From contig NZ_JABXJG010000001.1 in assembly GCF_013375535.1 (NCBI RefSeq), positions 1,426,001 to 1,490,000 on the forward strand: DNA of 64,000 nucleotides, written 5' to 3'. Below, one piece after another: positions 1-8,448 of this stretch. The notes beneath the pieces were generated by a model. The model saw only the letters and a program-made list of their open reading frames with translations. It had not been told where the DNA came from and searched no databases. The stretch's first letter is position 1. Every line of letters starts with the position of its first letter. Position numbers and translations under genes: made by a program. This DNA is from Sphingobium sp. 15-1. GTDB lineage: Bacteria; Pseudomonadota; Alphaproteobacteria; Sphingomonadales; Sphingomonadaceae.

Positions 1-569
1 GGCCGCTGGTGCTGGCCGGGCTGTTGCCTGCCGACTGGCCGGTGACGGTGTCGGGCGCCTCGGGCTATTCGGGCGGCGGCAAGTCGATGATCGCGGAATA
101 TGAAGGCGCGGAGGGCGCTCCCAGCGCTTTCCGCCCTTATGGGCTGGGGCTGGCGCACAAGCACGGACCGGAAATGCTGCGCTATTCGGGCTTGCGGCAC
201 CCGCCTTTGTTCGCTCCTGCCGTCGCCAACGCCTATCGCGGCATGATCGTGGAAGTGCCGTTGCAGTTGCGCGCCATGCCGGGCGCGCCTTCGGTGGCGG
301 ATGTGCATGGGGCGCTGGCGGCGGCCTATGCGGGGTCACCGATCGTCAGCGTGGAGGCGCTGAAGGACAGCGCGGCCATGACCCAGGTCCGCCTGGAGCA
401 TGTCGGGGCGACCGACCGGCTGGCGCTGTTCGTCTTCGGCAATGAAGCGACGGGTCAGGCGCGGCTGGTGGCGGCGCTCGACAATCTGGGCAAGGGCGCG
501 GCTGGGGCCGCGGTGCAGAACCTCAACATATTGGCCGGCTTGCCGGAGACATCGGGCCTGCGGCTTTAG
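1..569 (+). CDS. argC: N-acetyl-gamma-glutamyl-phosphate reductase, C-terminal part
   Basis: The gene enters from the left edge, so only about the last 188 residues are visible; the catalytic Cys region lies outside. ArgC makes the NADPH-dependent reduction of N-acetylglutamyl phosphate to the semialdehyde, the third step of arginine synthesis in the cytoplasm. The visible part shows SGYSGGGKSMIAEYE and FRPYGLGLAHKHGPEM, the signature of the shorter ArgC class, followed by a typical dimerisation and C-terminal domain. The frame stays open to the first base, so a GTG at position 9 is internal. A perfect palindrome (592-626) follows 22 bp after the stop and could act as a terminator. Identification is confident from these motifs. 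Confidence 0.9.
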   Translation, partial: PLVLAGLLPADWPVTVSGASGYSGGGKSMIAEYEGAEGAPSAFRPYGLGLAHKHGPEMLRYSGLRHPPLFAPAVANAYRGMIVEVPLQLRAMPGAPSVADVHGALAAAYAGSPIVSVEALKDSAAMTQVRLEHVGATDRLALFVFGNEATGQARLVAALDNLGKGAAGAAVQNLNILAGLPETSGLRL

Positions 570-591
570 ATCCGCGTTCGACCATTCCTTC

Positions 592-626
592 ATTCGTCAT
601 GCTGAACTTGTTTCAGCATGACGAAT
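592..626. repeat. Palindromic repeat family A (compact copy)
   Basis: A perfect inverted repeat with 15-bp arms around CTTGT. The core GTCATGCTGAACTTGTTTC recurs, alone or as paired inverted copies, at 4762-4850, 16189-16278, 33342-33588, 40850-40960, 51715-51746 and 57685-57712. This copy lies just 3' of argC. Confidence 0.9.
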
Positions 627-649
627 AGAGAATCGGGCGAAGTTTCAGA

Positions 650-859
650 TCAATGGATAGTGCCGAGCGGCCCTTCATGCGTGAGCAGCACGATCAGCCG
701 CTCGATCTGCCGCCAATGGCAAAAGCGGATATGGTTGCCCACATCGCGGCTGCGGTCGGCGCGCGCCGCCGCCTCATAGCCTGCATTGTCGCCAAACAGA
801 GCCATTAATTCGGCCGCGTCCTCATAGCTCCTGCGATTCGCAAGATACGGTATGTTCAT
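650..859 (-). CDS. Small conserved-type hypothetical protein
   Basis: A 69-residue protein beginning MNIPYLANRRSYEDAAELM. It is soluble, rich in charged residues and Arg/His, with no signal peptide or membrane segment. I chose the ATG at 859 over an in-frame start 24 bp further upstream because the sequence from MNIPYL onwards reads as coherent protein. It sits alone between argC and a divergent small membrane gene. I do not recognise a functional family; it resembles short orphan proteins common in sphingomonads. Codon use is compatible with a real gene, but the length makes the call moderate. Confidence 0.55.
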   Translation of the reverse strand: MNIPYLANRRSYEDAAELMALFGDNAGYEAAARADRSRDVGNHIRFCHWRQIERLIVLLTHEGPLGTIH

Positions 860-1081
860 GACCAAGGCCCCCAAAGTCCCCACCCTGACGGTAGGGACAC
901 CGCTTCAATGCCCATGCCAGTTTCGCCTATCGACGGATCGGCGCGGCTTTCAAGGGTGAACGGTCCGTTATCCAAGTCCCGCCTTGGCACAGCCATCCCA
1001 AGGCGGGACAGGCCTGTCCCGAAACGGCGCAGGCGGGAAAGCCTCTGGCCATGCATCGCGGCGCGTGGCAAGGAACGGCCG

Positions 1082-1255
1082 ATGACAAAGGCCAGAAAAG
1101 AACCGATCGGCGCGGGCGCCATTTTGGCGATCACCATTTTAGGCGGCACGATCGTCGGCGGCCTGATGGGCCAGCCCAGCGCGGGCCTGTTGGCCGGCAC
1201 GGCGCTGGGGATCGTGATCGCTGTTCTGTTGTGGCTGCGCGATCGGGGAAAATAG
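1082..1255 (+). CDS. Small two-helix membrane protein
   Basis: A 57-residue protein starting MTKARKEPIGAGAILAITIL. Two glycine-rich hydrophobic segments (about residues 10-28 and 33-50) are joined by a short polar turn, and the protein ends in basic residues (WLRDRGK). This pattern fits a small inner-membrane hairpin protein. An AAGGA-like ribosome site lies just upstream of the ATG at 1082. The frame is open further upstream to 908, but that extension is arginine-rich and unconvincing. Function unknown; the gene lies 60 bp upstream of the sorbosone-dehydrogenase-like gene on the same strand. Confidence 0.5.
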   Translation: MTKARKEPIGAGAILAITILGGTIVGGLMGQPSAGLLAGTALGIVIAVLLWLRDRGK

Positions 1256-1315
1256 CTTCGCTCCCGACGGTTGCGCGCCTTGCCAGCCTGTGGGGGCCAG
1301 CATAAACGAGGGATC

Positions 1316-2644
1316 ATGAAGAAGCATCTGATCGCCCTCGCCCTCATCCTATTGGTCGTTCTTGGCGGCCTGTTCTTCTACTTTGCGCGAGGGGATACGG
1401 CGCAGCTTCCCGCCGGTGCGGATGTCGGCAAGGAGCCAGTCTTCACCAGCCCGCGCAGCGAGATGATCCCGACGATGAATGTCGCGGAAGCGGCGCCGTG
1501 GAAGAAGGGCGAGAAGCCGGTTCCCGCCAAGGGGCTGGGCGTCGACCGTTTTGCCGATGGGCTGGACCATCCCCGCTCGCTGCTGCGCCTGCCCAATGGC
1601 GACGTGCTGGTGGCGGAAACCAACAGCCCCACGCGACCGACCGGCGGCATCGTCAACCGGGTGATGAACTATCTGATGAACAAGGCGGGGGCTGGCGTGC
1701 CCTCCGCCAACCGCATCACCCTGCTGCGCGACGCCGATGGCGACGGACGGGCGGAGACGAAGACGGCTTTCCTGACGGGGCTCAATTCACCCTACGGCAT
1801 GGCGCTGGTCGGGAACACGCTCTACGTCGCCAATACCGATGCGCTGATGGCCTTTCCCTATAAGGTGGGCGAAACGAAGATCGCCGCCAAGGGACGCAAG
1901 ATATTGAGCCTGCCCGCGCAGGCACCCAATATGCACTGGACGCGCAGCCTGGCCGCCAGCCCGCAGGGGCTGCTCTATGTGGGGGTCGGCTCCAACAGCA
2001 ATATCGGGGAAAATGACCTGGCGACGGAGGATAATCGCGCCGCCGTGCTGGAGGTCAATCCCAAGACCGGCGCCTATCGCATCTATGCCTCGGGCCTGCG
2101 CAATCCGGTGGGGCTGGCTTTCGAGCCCAAGAGCGGCGCGCTGTGGGGCGTCGTGAACGAGCGCGACATGCTGGGCAGCGATCTGGTTCCTGATTATCTG
2201 ACGCGGGTGGAATTCGGCGCTTTCTATGGCTGGCCGTGGAATTATTGGGGCGGTTACGAGGATCGCCGGGTCCAGCCGCAGCGGCCGGAAATCCGCGAAT
2301 ATACCAAGCGGCCCGATTATGCGCTGGGCAATCATGTGGCGGCGCTGGGGCTGACCTTCGCAGACAAGGTGACGCTGGGTGGGCCTTACGGCAACGGCGC
2401 CTTTGTCGGGCTGCACGGCAGTTGGAACCGCAAGCCCCTGTCGGGATATAAGGTCGTGTTCGTGCCCTTTGGCGACAATGGCGAGGCGGGCAAGGCCAAG
2501 CCGATGGACGTGCTGACGGGCTTTCTGGGAGCCAAGGGCGAAGCGCGCGGGCGGCCGGTGGATGTCACGGCGGACGCCAAGGGCGCGTTGCTGGTGAGCG
2601 ACGATGTCGGCGGGGTCATCTGGCGGGTAACGGCTGCCAAATGA
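1316..2644 (+). CDS. PQQ-type sorbosone/aldose dehydrogenase family protein
   Basis: A 442-residue secreted or membrane-anchored beta-propeller enzyme. The N-terminus (MKKHLIALALILLVVLGGL) is a signal anchor, so the enzyme faces the periplasm. Family landmarks include FADGLDHPRSLLRLPNGDVLVAE near the start, LRNPVGLAF, NERDMLGSDLVPDYL, GWPWNYWGG and GLHGSWNRKPLSGYK. These place it in the L-sorbosone dehydrogenase / soluble glucose dehydrogenase (GSDH) superfamily, which oxidises aldoses with pyrroloquinoline quinone. No PQQ synthesis genes are nearby, so cofactor and substrate are inferred only from the family. The ATG at 1316 follows ACGAGGG; the frame also extends upstream to 1271, without a signal sequence. 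Confidence 0.82.
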   Translation: MKKHLIALALILLVVLGGLFFYFARGDTAQLPAGADVGKEPVFTSPRSEMIPTMNVAEAAPWKKGEKPVPAKGLGVDRFADGLDHPRSLLRLPNGDVLVAETNSPTRPTGGIVNRVMNYLMNKAGAGVPSANRITLLRDADGDGRAETKTAFLTGLNSPYGMALVGNTLYVANTDALMAFPYKVGETKIAAKGRKILSLPAQAPNMHWTRSLAASPQGLLYVGVGSNSNIGENDLATEDNRAAVLEVNPKTGAYRIYASGLRNPVGLAFEPKSGALWGVVNERDMLGSDLVPDYLTRVEFGAFYGWPWNYWGGYEDRRVQPQRPEIREYTKRPDYALGNHVAALGLTFADKVTLGGPYGNGAFVGLHGSWNRKPLSGYKVVFVPFGDNGEAGKAKPMDVLTGFLGAKGEARGRPVDVTADAKGALLVSDDVGGVIWRVTAAK

Positions 2645-2691
2645 GGTGACGGGTTCTTGGTCTGGTGTGGCCATGAGCGGACATTAGTCTT

Positions 2692-2782
2692 CGTCACCCC
2701 GGACTTGATCCGGGGTCCCGCTGCCTTTTCCAGCACGCGGCCAAGAAGAAAAGCGGGACCCCGGGTCAAGCCCGGGGTGACG
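2692..2782. repeat. Palindromic repeat family G
   Basis: A long inverted repeat: the left arm begins CGTCACCCCGGACTTGATCC and the right arm ends with its near complement. A second copy lies at 55648-55740. It sits between two convergent genes, where it could act as a bidirectional terminator. Confidence 0.85.
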
Positions 2783-2842
2783 AAAGAGGTAATGGTAGGA
2801 AGCCACCCATTGGCCTGACCGACCTCCGGCTGGCTTCACACC

Positions 2843-3661
2843 CTAGATAGTGAGGCCGTTACGCCCGGCCAGTTCCACCACATATTGCCAGGCCACGCGT
2901 CCGGAACGGCTGCCGCGCTGGGTCGCCCACTGGATCGCGTCCAGCGGCTCGAAGCTGAGGCCGAGACTGGCCGCATAGCCGCCGACGATGGCGACATAGG
3001 CATCCTGGTCGATCGCATGGAAACCCAGGCTCAGGCCGAAGCGATCGGACAGCGCCATCTTGTCGTCCACCACGTCGCGCGGATTGACCGGGTCGTCCTG
3101 CTCCGACAGGTGACGGGGGACGATATGGCGGCGGTTCGACGTCACATAGAGACGGACATTGGCCGGACGCGCCGCAGTGCCGCCTTGCAGCAGCGAACGG
3201 AGCGAACGGGCGTCTCCCACGCCATTTTCCTCAAAGCCCAGATCGTCGAGGAACAGGATGAAGGGCCGCTGCGTGTCGCGCAAAATGGTGAAGAGCTGCG
3301 GCAGGCTGGCCAATTCGTCGATCGCGCATTGCAGCAGGGCGATGTCCTGCCCTTCCGCCTGCAGCTTGCCGACGACCGCGGCGACCGCGGCCGACTTGCC
3401 GGTACCGCGCGCGCCCCAAAGCAGCACGTCATGCGCCGCATGGCCGGCGGCATGGCGGCGGCTGTTTTCAAGCAGCGCCTGCTTTTGCGCGTCGATGCCG
3501 GTCAGCAGGGCATAATCCACCGGCGCGAAGGTCTCTACCGGACGGATCGAGGCGCCGTTCCACACATAGGCAGGTGCGGCGGCCAGATCGGCGGAGGAAG
3601 CGGGCGGCGGAGCGATCCGTTCCAGCGCTTCGGCAATGCGGGTCAGCAGGGCATCGTTCAT
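2843..3661 (-). CDS. DUF815 family AAA+ ATPase
   Basis: A 272-residue ATPase of the DUF815 family. The Walker A motif GARGTGKS lies at about residues 83-90 and the Walker B strand FILFLDD at about 134-140, followed by an SRC-like VTSNRRHIV segment. The N-terminal 60 residues form the helical region usual for this family. Members are single-domain AAA+ proteins of uncertain cellular role. I chose ATG 3661 (MNDALLTRIAEAL); an upstream in-frame start at 3709 adds a non-conserved tail. The gene is divergent from the Sua5-type gene, so 3662-3772 must carry both promoters. Confidence 0.85.
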   Translation of the reverse strand: MNDALLTRIAEALERIAPPPASSADLAAAPAYVWNGASIRPVETFAPVDYALLTGIDAQKQALLENSRRHAAGHAAHDVLLWGARGTGKSAAVAAVVGKLQAEGQDIALLQCAIDELASLPQLFTILRDTQRPFILFLDDLGFEENGVGDARSLRSLLQGGTAARPANVRLYVTSNRRHIVPRHLSEQDDPVNPRDVVDDKMALSDRFGLSLGFHAIDQDAYVAIVGGYAASLGLSFEPLDAIQWATQRGSRSGRVAWQYVVELAGRNGLTI

Positions 3662-3772
3662 GGCGCCCTCGCTTAACCCTCCCCCGCTTCTGGGGCAAGC
3701 GCGGCGCATATGTCATTCTTCTGTAGCAATGGCCTTTTACTCCCCGAAATCGGGGCTTATATCGCTGGGGTC

Positions 3773-4729
3773 GTGACCATCCCAAATCCTGTCTTTTCCA
3801 CCCGAATCTGCCGCTACGGCAGCGAAGCGCTGCGCGAGGCGGCGCTGCTGATCCGCGCTGGCGAGCCGGTCGCCGTGCCGACCGAGACGGTCTATGGCCT
3901 GGCGGCTGACGCCACGGACTCCAATGCGGTAGCAGCGATCTACACCGCCAAGGGACGGCCCAGCTTCAATCCGCTGATCGTGCATGTCGCGGACAGGGAG
4001 ATGGCCGGGCGTCTGGCCGACTTTTCACCCGTAGCCGACAAGCTCGCGGAACGGTTCTGGCCCGGCGCGCTGACCATGGTTCTGCCGGTGCGAGCGGACA
4101 GCGGGCTGTCGCCGCTGGTGATGGCGGGGCTACCGACAGTAGCGCTGCGACTGCCCGCGCATCCGGCGATGCGGGCGTTGATTCGGGAAAGTGGCCGGCC
4201 GCTCGCCGCGCCGTCGGCCAATCGCAGCGGCGCGATCAGCCCGACGCGGGCCGAACATGTGATGGCGAGCCTCAACGGCAAGATCCGCATGATCCTGGAC
4301 GAAGGGCCGACCAGCGAAGGGCTGGAATCGACCATCGTCGCGCCGGAAAGCGGCCGCATCCGGTTGCTGCGGCCAGGCCCGGTCACGGCGGCGATGCTGG
4401 AGGAAGCGACCCGGCTGCCGGTAGTGACGGGCGTGGAGAATGCGAAGATCGAGGCGCCGGGGCAGTTGGAAAGCCATTATGCGCCATCCAAGCCGGTGCG
4501 GCTGAACGCTCTGAAGGCCGAGAAGGACGAATATCTGATCGGCTTCGGGTTGATGCCCTGTCATGTGAATTTGAGTCCCGACGCCGATATGCGCGAGGCG
4601 GCGGCGCATCTGTTCGCGGCCTTGCACATCGCGGATGCGAGCGCGGCGGAGCGGATCGCGGTGGCGCCGATCCCGAATGAAGGAATTGGGGTGGCGATCA
4701 ACGACCGATTACGGCGGGCGGCGGCTTAA
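3773..4729 (+). CDS. L-threonylcarbamoyladenylate synthase (Sua5 type)
   Basis: A Sua5/YwlC-type enzyme of about 318 residues. It makes threonylcarbamoyl-AMP from threonine, bicarbonate and ATP, the first step of the t6A37 modification of ANN-decoding tRNAs. The YrdC domain shows VPTETVYGLAADA, KGRPSFNPLIVHV and PSANRSGAISPT, then ESTIV and RLLRPGPV; a linker and a C-terminal Sua5 domain follow from about residue 200, which separates it from the short TsaC form. I prefer the GTG at 3773 (preceded by GGGG) because homologues begin near FSTRICRYG; ATG 3710 is in frame and would add 21 residues. Confidence 0.9.
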   Translation: MTIPNPVFSTRICRYGSEALREAALLIRAGEPVAVPTETVYGLAADATDSNAVAAIYTAKGRPSFNPLIVHVADREMAGRLADFSPVADKLAERFWPGALTMVLPVRADSGLSPLVMAGLPTVALRLPAHPAMRALIRESGRPLAAPSANRSGAISPTRAEHVMASLNGKIRMILDEGPTSEGLESTIVAPESGRIRLLRPGPVTAAMLEEATRLPVVTGVENAKIEAPGQLESHYAPSKPVRLNALKAEKDEYLIGFGLMPCHVNLSPDADMREAAAHLFAALHIADASAAERIAVAPIPNEGIGVAINDRLRRAAA

Positions 4730-4761
4730 CATTCGCATTCATGCGGACCGCCTATGGGTAC

Positions 4762-4850
4762 CGTCATGCTGAACTTGTTTCAGCATCCATTCTCTCCATG
4801 AGCGGCGGTTTCGAAGGCGCAATGGATGCTGAAACAAGTTCAGCATGACG
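4762..4850. repeat. Palindromic repeat family A (paired inverted copies)
   Basis: Two roughly 30-bp copies of the CGTCATGCTGAACTTGTTTC element face each other around a 30-bp spacer. The element sits between two convergent genes. Confidence 0.88.
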
Positions 4851-4886
4851 CGTGGGAATGGGCCGGATAAAAGGGCGAGAAATCAC

Positions 4887-5153
4887 TCACCCGCAATTAT
4901 CATAACCCGCTTCACGGCATTCGCTGCGGCGGTGTTCTTCCTCTTTCTTCCGTTCGCGGGCTTCGCGCGCTTCCTGCTTGCGCATCTTGCGGCCGTAATT
5001 GCGGTCGGCTTCCTCCTGGCTGGTGGTGCTCCAGTCGACCACCTGGCTGCCAGCGCGCACCGGCGCCGTCACGATATTCGCCGCCGTCCGCGCAATGCAG
5101 CCCGGCAGGAACAGCAACAAAGCCGGCGCGGCCATCCATGCGATCTTGTTCAT
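4887..5153 (-). CDS. Small lipoprotein of unknown function
   Basis: An 88-residue protein starting MNKIAWMAAPALLLFLPGC. The LPGC motif after a hydrophobic stretch is a lipobox, so the mature protein should be lipid-anchored at Cys19. The mature part contains TAANIVTAPVRAGSQVVDW followed by a strongly charged, probably helical segment rich in Arg, Glu and Lys. A GGGAAGAG ribosome site precedes the ATG at 5153; the open frame upstream of it is not protein-like. Similar small lipoproteins are common in sphingomonads; no function is assigned. Confidence 0.72.
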   Translation of the reverse strand: MNKIAWMAAPALLLFLPGCIARTAANIVTAPVRAGSQVVDWSTTSQEEADRNYGRKMRKQEAREARERKKEEEHRRSECREAGYDNCG

Positions 5154-5227
5154 ATCTCTTCCCCGGCTTGTCATTTCCGTCAGCTTAAAGACGCTGGCGG
5201 CCAGGGCAAGCCGTGGGCGACGAACCG

Positions 5228-5764
5228 TTAGGGCGCTTCGATCCGCTCGGCAAAGCCCTTGCGCAGCTTGGCGAGCTTGGGCGGGATCACCGCCATGCAA
5301 TAGGGGTTCCGGTCCCCTACCCGCTCCCAATATTTCTGATGATAATCCTCCGCCGGATACCAGGGCGCGTCGGGTTCGATGGCGGTGACGATCGGGTTCG
5401 CCTGATCCGCCTGGGCGCGCTCGATACCCGCCCTCGCCTCCGCCGCCTGTTCGGACGAATGGGGGAAGATGGCCGACCGATATTGGGTGCCGATGTCATT
5501 GCCCTGCCGGTTGAGCGTCGTCGGATCGTGCGTGGCGAAGAAAATGTCCAGCAGGTCGCCATAGCCGATCACCGCCGGATCATAGGTGATGCGGATCGCC
5601 TCGGCATGACCGGTCGCGCCGGAGCAGACCTGCTCATAGGTCGGATCGGGCAGCGCGCCGCCGATATAACCGCTTTCCACGGCCTTCACGCCCCTCAAAT
5701 TCTGATACACCGCCTCGGTGCACCAGAAGCAGCCGCCAGCCAGGGTTGCGATCTCTTCGGCCAT
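5228..5764 (-). CDS. msrA: Peptide methionine sulfoxide reductase A
   Basis: A 178-residue MsrA, the usual length. It reduces the S-epimer of methionine sulfoxide in proteins, using a catalytic cysteine and thioredoxin. The active site [11 protein letters not shown] lies at residues 10-20 with nucleophilic Cys12; a second Cys15 follows. Other conserved blocks are [32 protein letters not shown] and GTQYRSAIF. No typical resolving cysteine is seen near the C-terminus apart from YCMAVI. The gene lies 40 bp downstream of the fadD-type gene on the same strand and may be co-transcribed. Confidence 0.95.
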   Translation of the reverse strand: MAEEIATLAGGCFWCTEAVYQNLRGVKAVESGYIGGALPDPTYEQVCSGATGHAEAIRITYDPAVIGYGDLLDIFFATHDPTTLNRQGNDIGTQYRSAIFPHSSEQAAEARAGIERAQADQANPIVTAIEPDAPWYPAEDYHQKYWERVGDRNPYCMAVIPPKLAKLRKGFAERIEAP

Positions 5765-5806
5765 ATTTGCGTCCTTATCCTATATTGGCCGCTGAGATAG
5801 GAAGAG

Positions 5807-7513
5807 TCAGCCCGCGGTTCCAGTCTGCTGCGTCGCCGCCTCCGCCTTGGCGCGTTCCTCGGCCACCAGTTCCTTGCGGGACAGCTTGCCGACCAGCGTC
5901 TTGGGCAGGTTGAGGCGCACCTCCACCTCGCACACCTTCTCATGCTTGCCCAGTTGCGGGTTCAGCCAGTCCTTGAGCGCGGCGCCGTCTATGCCGGACC
6001 CCTCCTGCAAGGTGACGAAGGCCTTGGGGCACTCGCCGCGATAATGGTCGGGAATGCCGATCACCAGTGCTTCCTTGACCGCCGGATGGTGGTAGAGAAT
6101 CTTCTCGACCTCGCTCGGGAAAACCTTGAACCCGCCCACGGCGATCATGTCCTTCAGCCGGTCGACGATCTTCACATAGCCGTCCGCGTCGATCAGCCCG
6201 ACATCGCCGGTGCGCAGCCAGCCGTCGACGAACACCTCCTTGTCGGCGTCGGGCCGCTGCCAATAGCCCTTCATGATCTGCGGCCCGGCAAAGACCAGCT
6301 CGCCCGGTTCGCCTGCGGGCGCTGGGCGGGTCGGGTCTTCGCGGTCGACCAGCTTGACGCGGGTGCCGGGAACCGGCTGACCCACGGTGCCGGACTTGTT
6401 CAGCCCCTCATAGGGATTGGAGCAGACGACCGGACTGCTTTCGGTGAGGCCATAGCCCTCCACCAGCTTGCTATGGGTCATCGCCTCGAACCGCTGCTTG
6501 ACCTCCAGCGGCAGGGGCGCGCCGCCGGAAATGCACAGGCGCAGGGAGGAAAAGTCGATATTCGGCGTCGCGGGATGATCCAGCAACGCCTGGTACATGG
6601 TGGGCACGCCGGGCAGCGAGGTCGCCTTGGTCCGCTGGATCGCGGCCAGCACCTGCGTGCCCTCGAAACGCGGCAGCATCACCATCTCGCCGCCGTTCAG
6701 CACCGTGCGGTTGAGCACGCAGGTGTTGGCGAAGACATGGAAGAAGGGCAACACCGCCAATATGCGGTCCGGCGCTTCGGGATGCGGATCGATCAGGCGA
6801 ACCTGCCGCGCATTGGCGGTCAGATTCTGATGGGTCAGCATCGCGCCCTTGGGCCGGCCGGTGGTGCCGCCGGTATATTGCAGCAGGGCAATGTCCTGCT
6901 CCGGGTCGATCGCGACGGGCGCGGGGTCATCGCCATGACGCAGCAGATCGGCATAATGGGTGATGCGCGGATCATGCGGGACCGTGGCGGTCTCCTTGCG
7001 CTTGAACAGGCGGAACAGCACCGACTTGGCGGGCGGCAGCACCTCCGCCACGCAACCCACGACCAGCCGTTCCAGACTGCTATTGTCCAGCACTTCCAGC
7101 GCCGTGGGCAACAACGCCTTGGCCGACAGGGTGAAGAGGATCTTGGTGCCGCTATCCTCGACCTGATGCTCCAGTTCGGCGGCGGTGTAGAGCGGGGAGT
7201 AATTGACGACGGTGGCCCCGGCCATCATCGCGCCATAATAGGCCGCGACATAATGGGGCACGTTGGGAAGATAGAGGCCGACCCGATCGCCCTTCCGGAC
7301 GCCCAGATCCTGCAATCCCCGAGCGACCTGGCTGATGACATGGAACATTTCGCCATAGGTCGTCTTGCGGCCCATGAAATCGATCATCACCGCTTGCGGA
7401 TTGGCTGCGGCGCTGTTCGCCACCATGTCCACCATCGACAAGGGCGGGAATGTCTGCTCCCAGGCGGAGGGATGATTATAGCGGGTTTTCCAGATCTTTT
7501 CGCTGCTCTCCAT
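5807..7513 (-). CDS. fadD: Long-chain fatty-acid-CoA ligase
   Basis: A 568-residue adenylate-forming enzyme that activates fatty acids to acyl-CoA for beta-oxidation or lipid synthesis. It carries the AMP-binding signature YTGGTTGRPKGA near residue 215, the YGLTESSP motif, the GWLRTGDVG motif and a C-terminal lid with LPKTLVGKLSRKEL containing the catalytic lysine. MESSEKIWKTRYNHPSAW is the usual N-terminus for FadD-like enzymes in this group. A perfect palindrome CTTTACG-CAAG-CGTAAAG lies 27 bp upstream and is a likely operator. FadD is the best name, though substrate range cannot be read from sequence. Confidence 0.88.
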   Translation of the reverse strand: MESSEKIWKTRYNHPSAWEQTFPPLSMVDMVANSAAANPQAVMIDFMGRKTTYGEMFHVISQVARGLQDLGVRKGDRVGLYLPNVPHYVAAYYGAMMAGATVVNYSPLYTAAELEHQVEDSGTKILFTLSAKALLPTALEVLDNSSLERLVVGCVAEVLPPAKSVLFRLFKRKETATVPHDPRITHYADLLRHGDDPAPVAIDPEQDIALLQYTGGTTGRPKGAMLTHQNLTANARQVRLIDPHPEAPDRILAVLPFFHVFANTCVLNRTVLNGGEMVMLPRFEGTQVLAAIQRTKATSLPGVPTMYQALLDHPATPNIDFSSLRLCISGGAPLPLEVKQRFEAMTHSKLVEGYGLTESSPVVCSNPYEGLNKSGTVGQPVPGTRVKLVDREDPTRPAPAGEPGELVFAGPQIMKGYWQRPDADKEVFVDGWLRTGDVGLIDADGYVKIVDRLKDMIAVGGFKVFPSEVEKILYHHPAVKEALVIGIPDHYRGECPKAFVTLQEGSGIDGAALKDWLNPQLGKHEKVCEVEVRLNLPKTLVGKLSRKELVAEERAKAEAATQQTGTAG

Positions 7514-7539
7514 TTGTACAGGTGTAAGTTACGCCTTCC

Positions 7540-7557
7540 CTTTACGCAAGCGTAAAG
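7540..7557. promoter_or_regulatory. Palindromic operator upstream of fadD
   Basis: CTTTACG and CGTAAAG arms flank CAAG, giving a perfect 18-bp palindrome 27 bp upstream of the fadD start. TTTACG/CGTAAA half sites resemble predicted operators of MerR-type (LiuR-like) regulators of acyl-CoA catabolism. The regulator assignment is inference. Confidence 0.6.
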
Positions 7558-7615
7558 CACGACAAAAAGGGCCGCGCCTTGCAGCCAGGCACGACCCCTC
7601 TCAGCTTTCCGCCAC

Positions 7616-7642
7616 CGTCATTCCGCGCGCGGCGGAATGACG
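7616..7642. terminator. Palindrome 3' of trcR
   Basis: CGTCATTCCGC and GCGGAATGACG are perfect 11-bp arms around five bases, starting 9 bp beyond the trcR stop. No clear T tract is present, so it may be a repeat element rather than a true terminator. Confidence 0.5.
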
Positions 7643-7650
7643 TTACGGCA

Positions 7651-8349
7651 TCAAACCTGACCCTTATTGTCGCTGAACGGATCGAGGATTTTCGCGGCGC
7701 CCGAAATCAGGTCGGACTCGCTTTTCAGCGCCTGTTCGGCGCGGCGGGTGGCGTCGTCGCGTTCGCGGCGCAGTTCGTTGATCAGCGCCTCGCGGTCGCC
7801 GTCCAGGCGCGAATCGGTGGGGGCTTCAATGCCCGCCTTCTTCGCCGCCTTCGTCACCAGCGCGTCCAGTTCGCGCTGCGAGCAGAGGCCGAGCGTCACC
7901 GGGTCCTTGGGCACGATGTTGGAGATGTTCCAGTGCGTGCGGTCGCGGATCGCGGCGATAGTGGTGCGGGTGGTGCCGATCAGCTTGCCGATGGCGCCGT
8001 CCGAAATCTCCGGATGGTTGCGCAATATCCAGGCGATGCCGTCCGGCTTGTCCTGACGCTTGGACACCGGGGTGTAGCGCGGCCCCTTGGTGCGGCGGAC
8101 CGGCTCCGGGCCTTTCAGCATCTTCAGACGGTAATCCGGATTGCTTTCGCCCTTGTGGATTTCCTCCATCGTGATTTCATGGGCGCGCACCGGATCGCGG
8201 CCGGTATATTTGGTGCCTGCGGTATCGTCGGCAATCGCCTGCACTTCCAGGATGTGCAGCCCGCAAAACTCCGCGATCTGGTCGAAGCTCAGCGCAGTGT
8301 TGTCGACCAGCCAACTGGCTGTCGCATGGGGCATGAGAGGCTGGGACAC
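7651..8349 (-). CDS. trcR: DUF1013 cell-cycle transcriptional regulator (TrcR-like)
   Basis: A 232-residue protein of the DUF1013 family, which is restricted to alphaproteobacteria; in Caulobacter the family member TrcR acts in cell-cycle transcription. The N-terminus MSQPLMPHATASWLVDNTAL leads into a helix-turn-helix-like region (LSFDQIAEFCGLHILEVQAI), and a second one follows (ISDGAIGKLIGTTRTTIAAI). The middle holds YRLKMLKGPEPVRRTKGPRY. The C-terminal 50 residues form a charged coiled-coil-like helix. The gene follows a strong terminator (8365-8400), so it probably has its own promoter. Confidence 0.85.
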   Translation of the reverse strand: MSQPLMPHATASWLVDNTALSFDQIAEFCGLHILEVQAIADDTAGTKYTGRDPVRAHEITMEEIHKGESNPDYRLKMLKGPEPVRRTKGPRYTPVSKRQDKPDGIAWILRNHPEISDGAIGKLIGTTRTTIAAIRDRTHWNISNIVPKDPVTLGLCSQRELDALVTKAAKKAGIEAPTDSRLDGDREALINELRRERDDATRRAEQALKSESDLISGAAKILDPFSDNKGQV

Positions 8350-8364
8350 GGGAATTCTCCGGCA

Positions 8365-8400
8365 CTAAAAACAACAAGGGCCGCCCAAGCAGGGCGGCCA
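8365..8400 (-). terminator. Rho-independent terminator of the glycosyltransferase operon
   Basis: GGCCGCCC/GGGCGGCC arms around a short loop are followed on the minus strand by CTTGTTGTTTTT. It lies about 50 bp past the glycosyltransferase stop. Confidence 0.75.
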
Positions 8401-8448
8401 CGCCCGACCTGAGATAGTGCATCCCGCCAGCAACGGCAAGGAAAAGCG

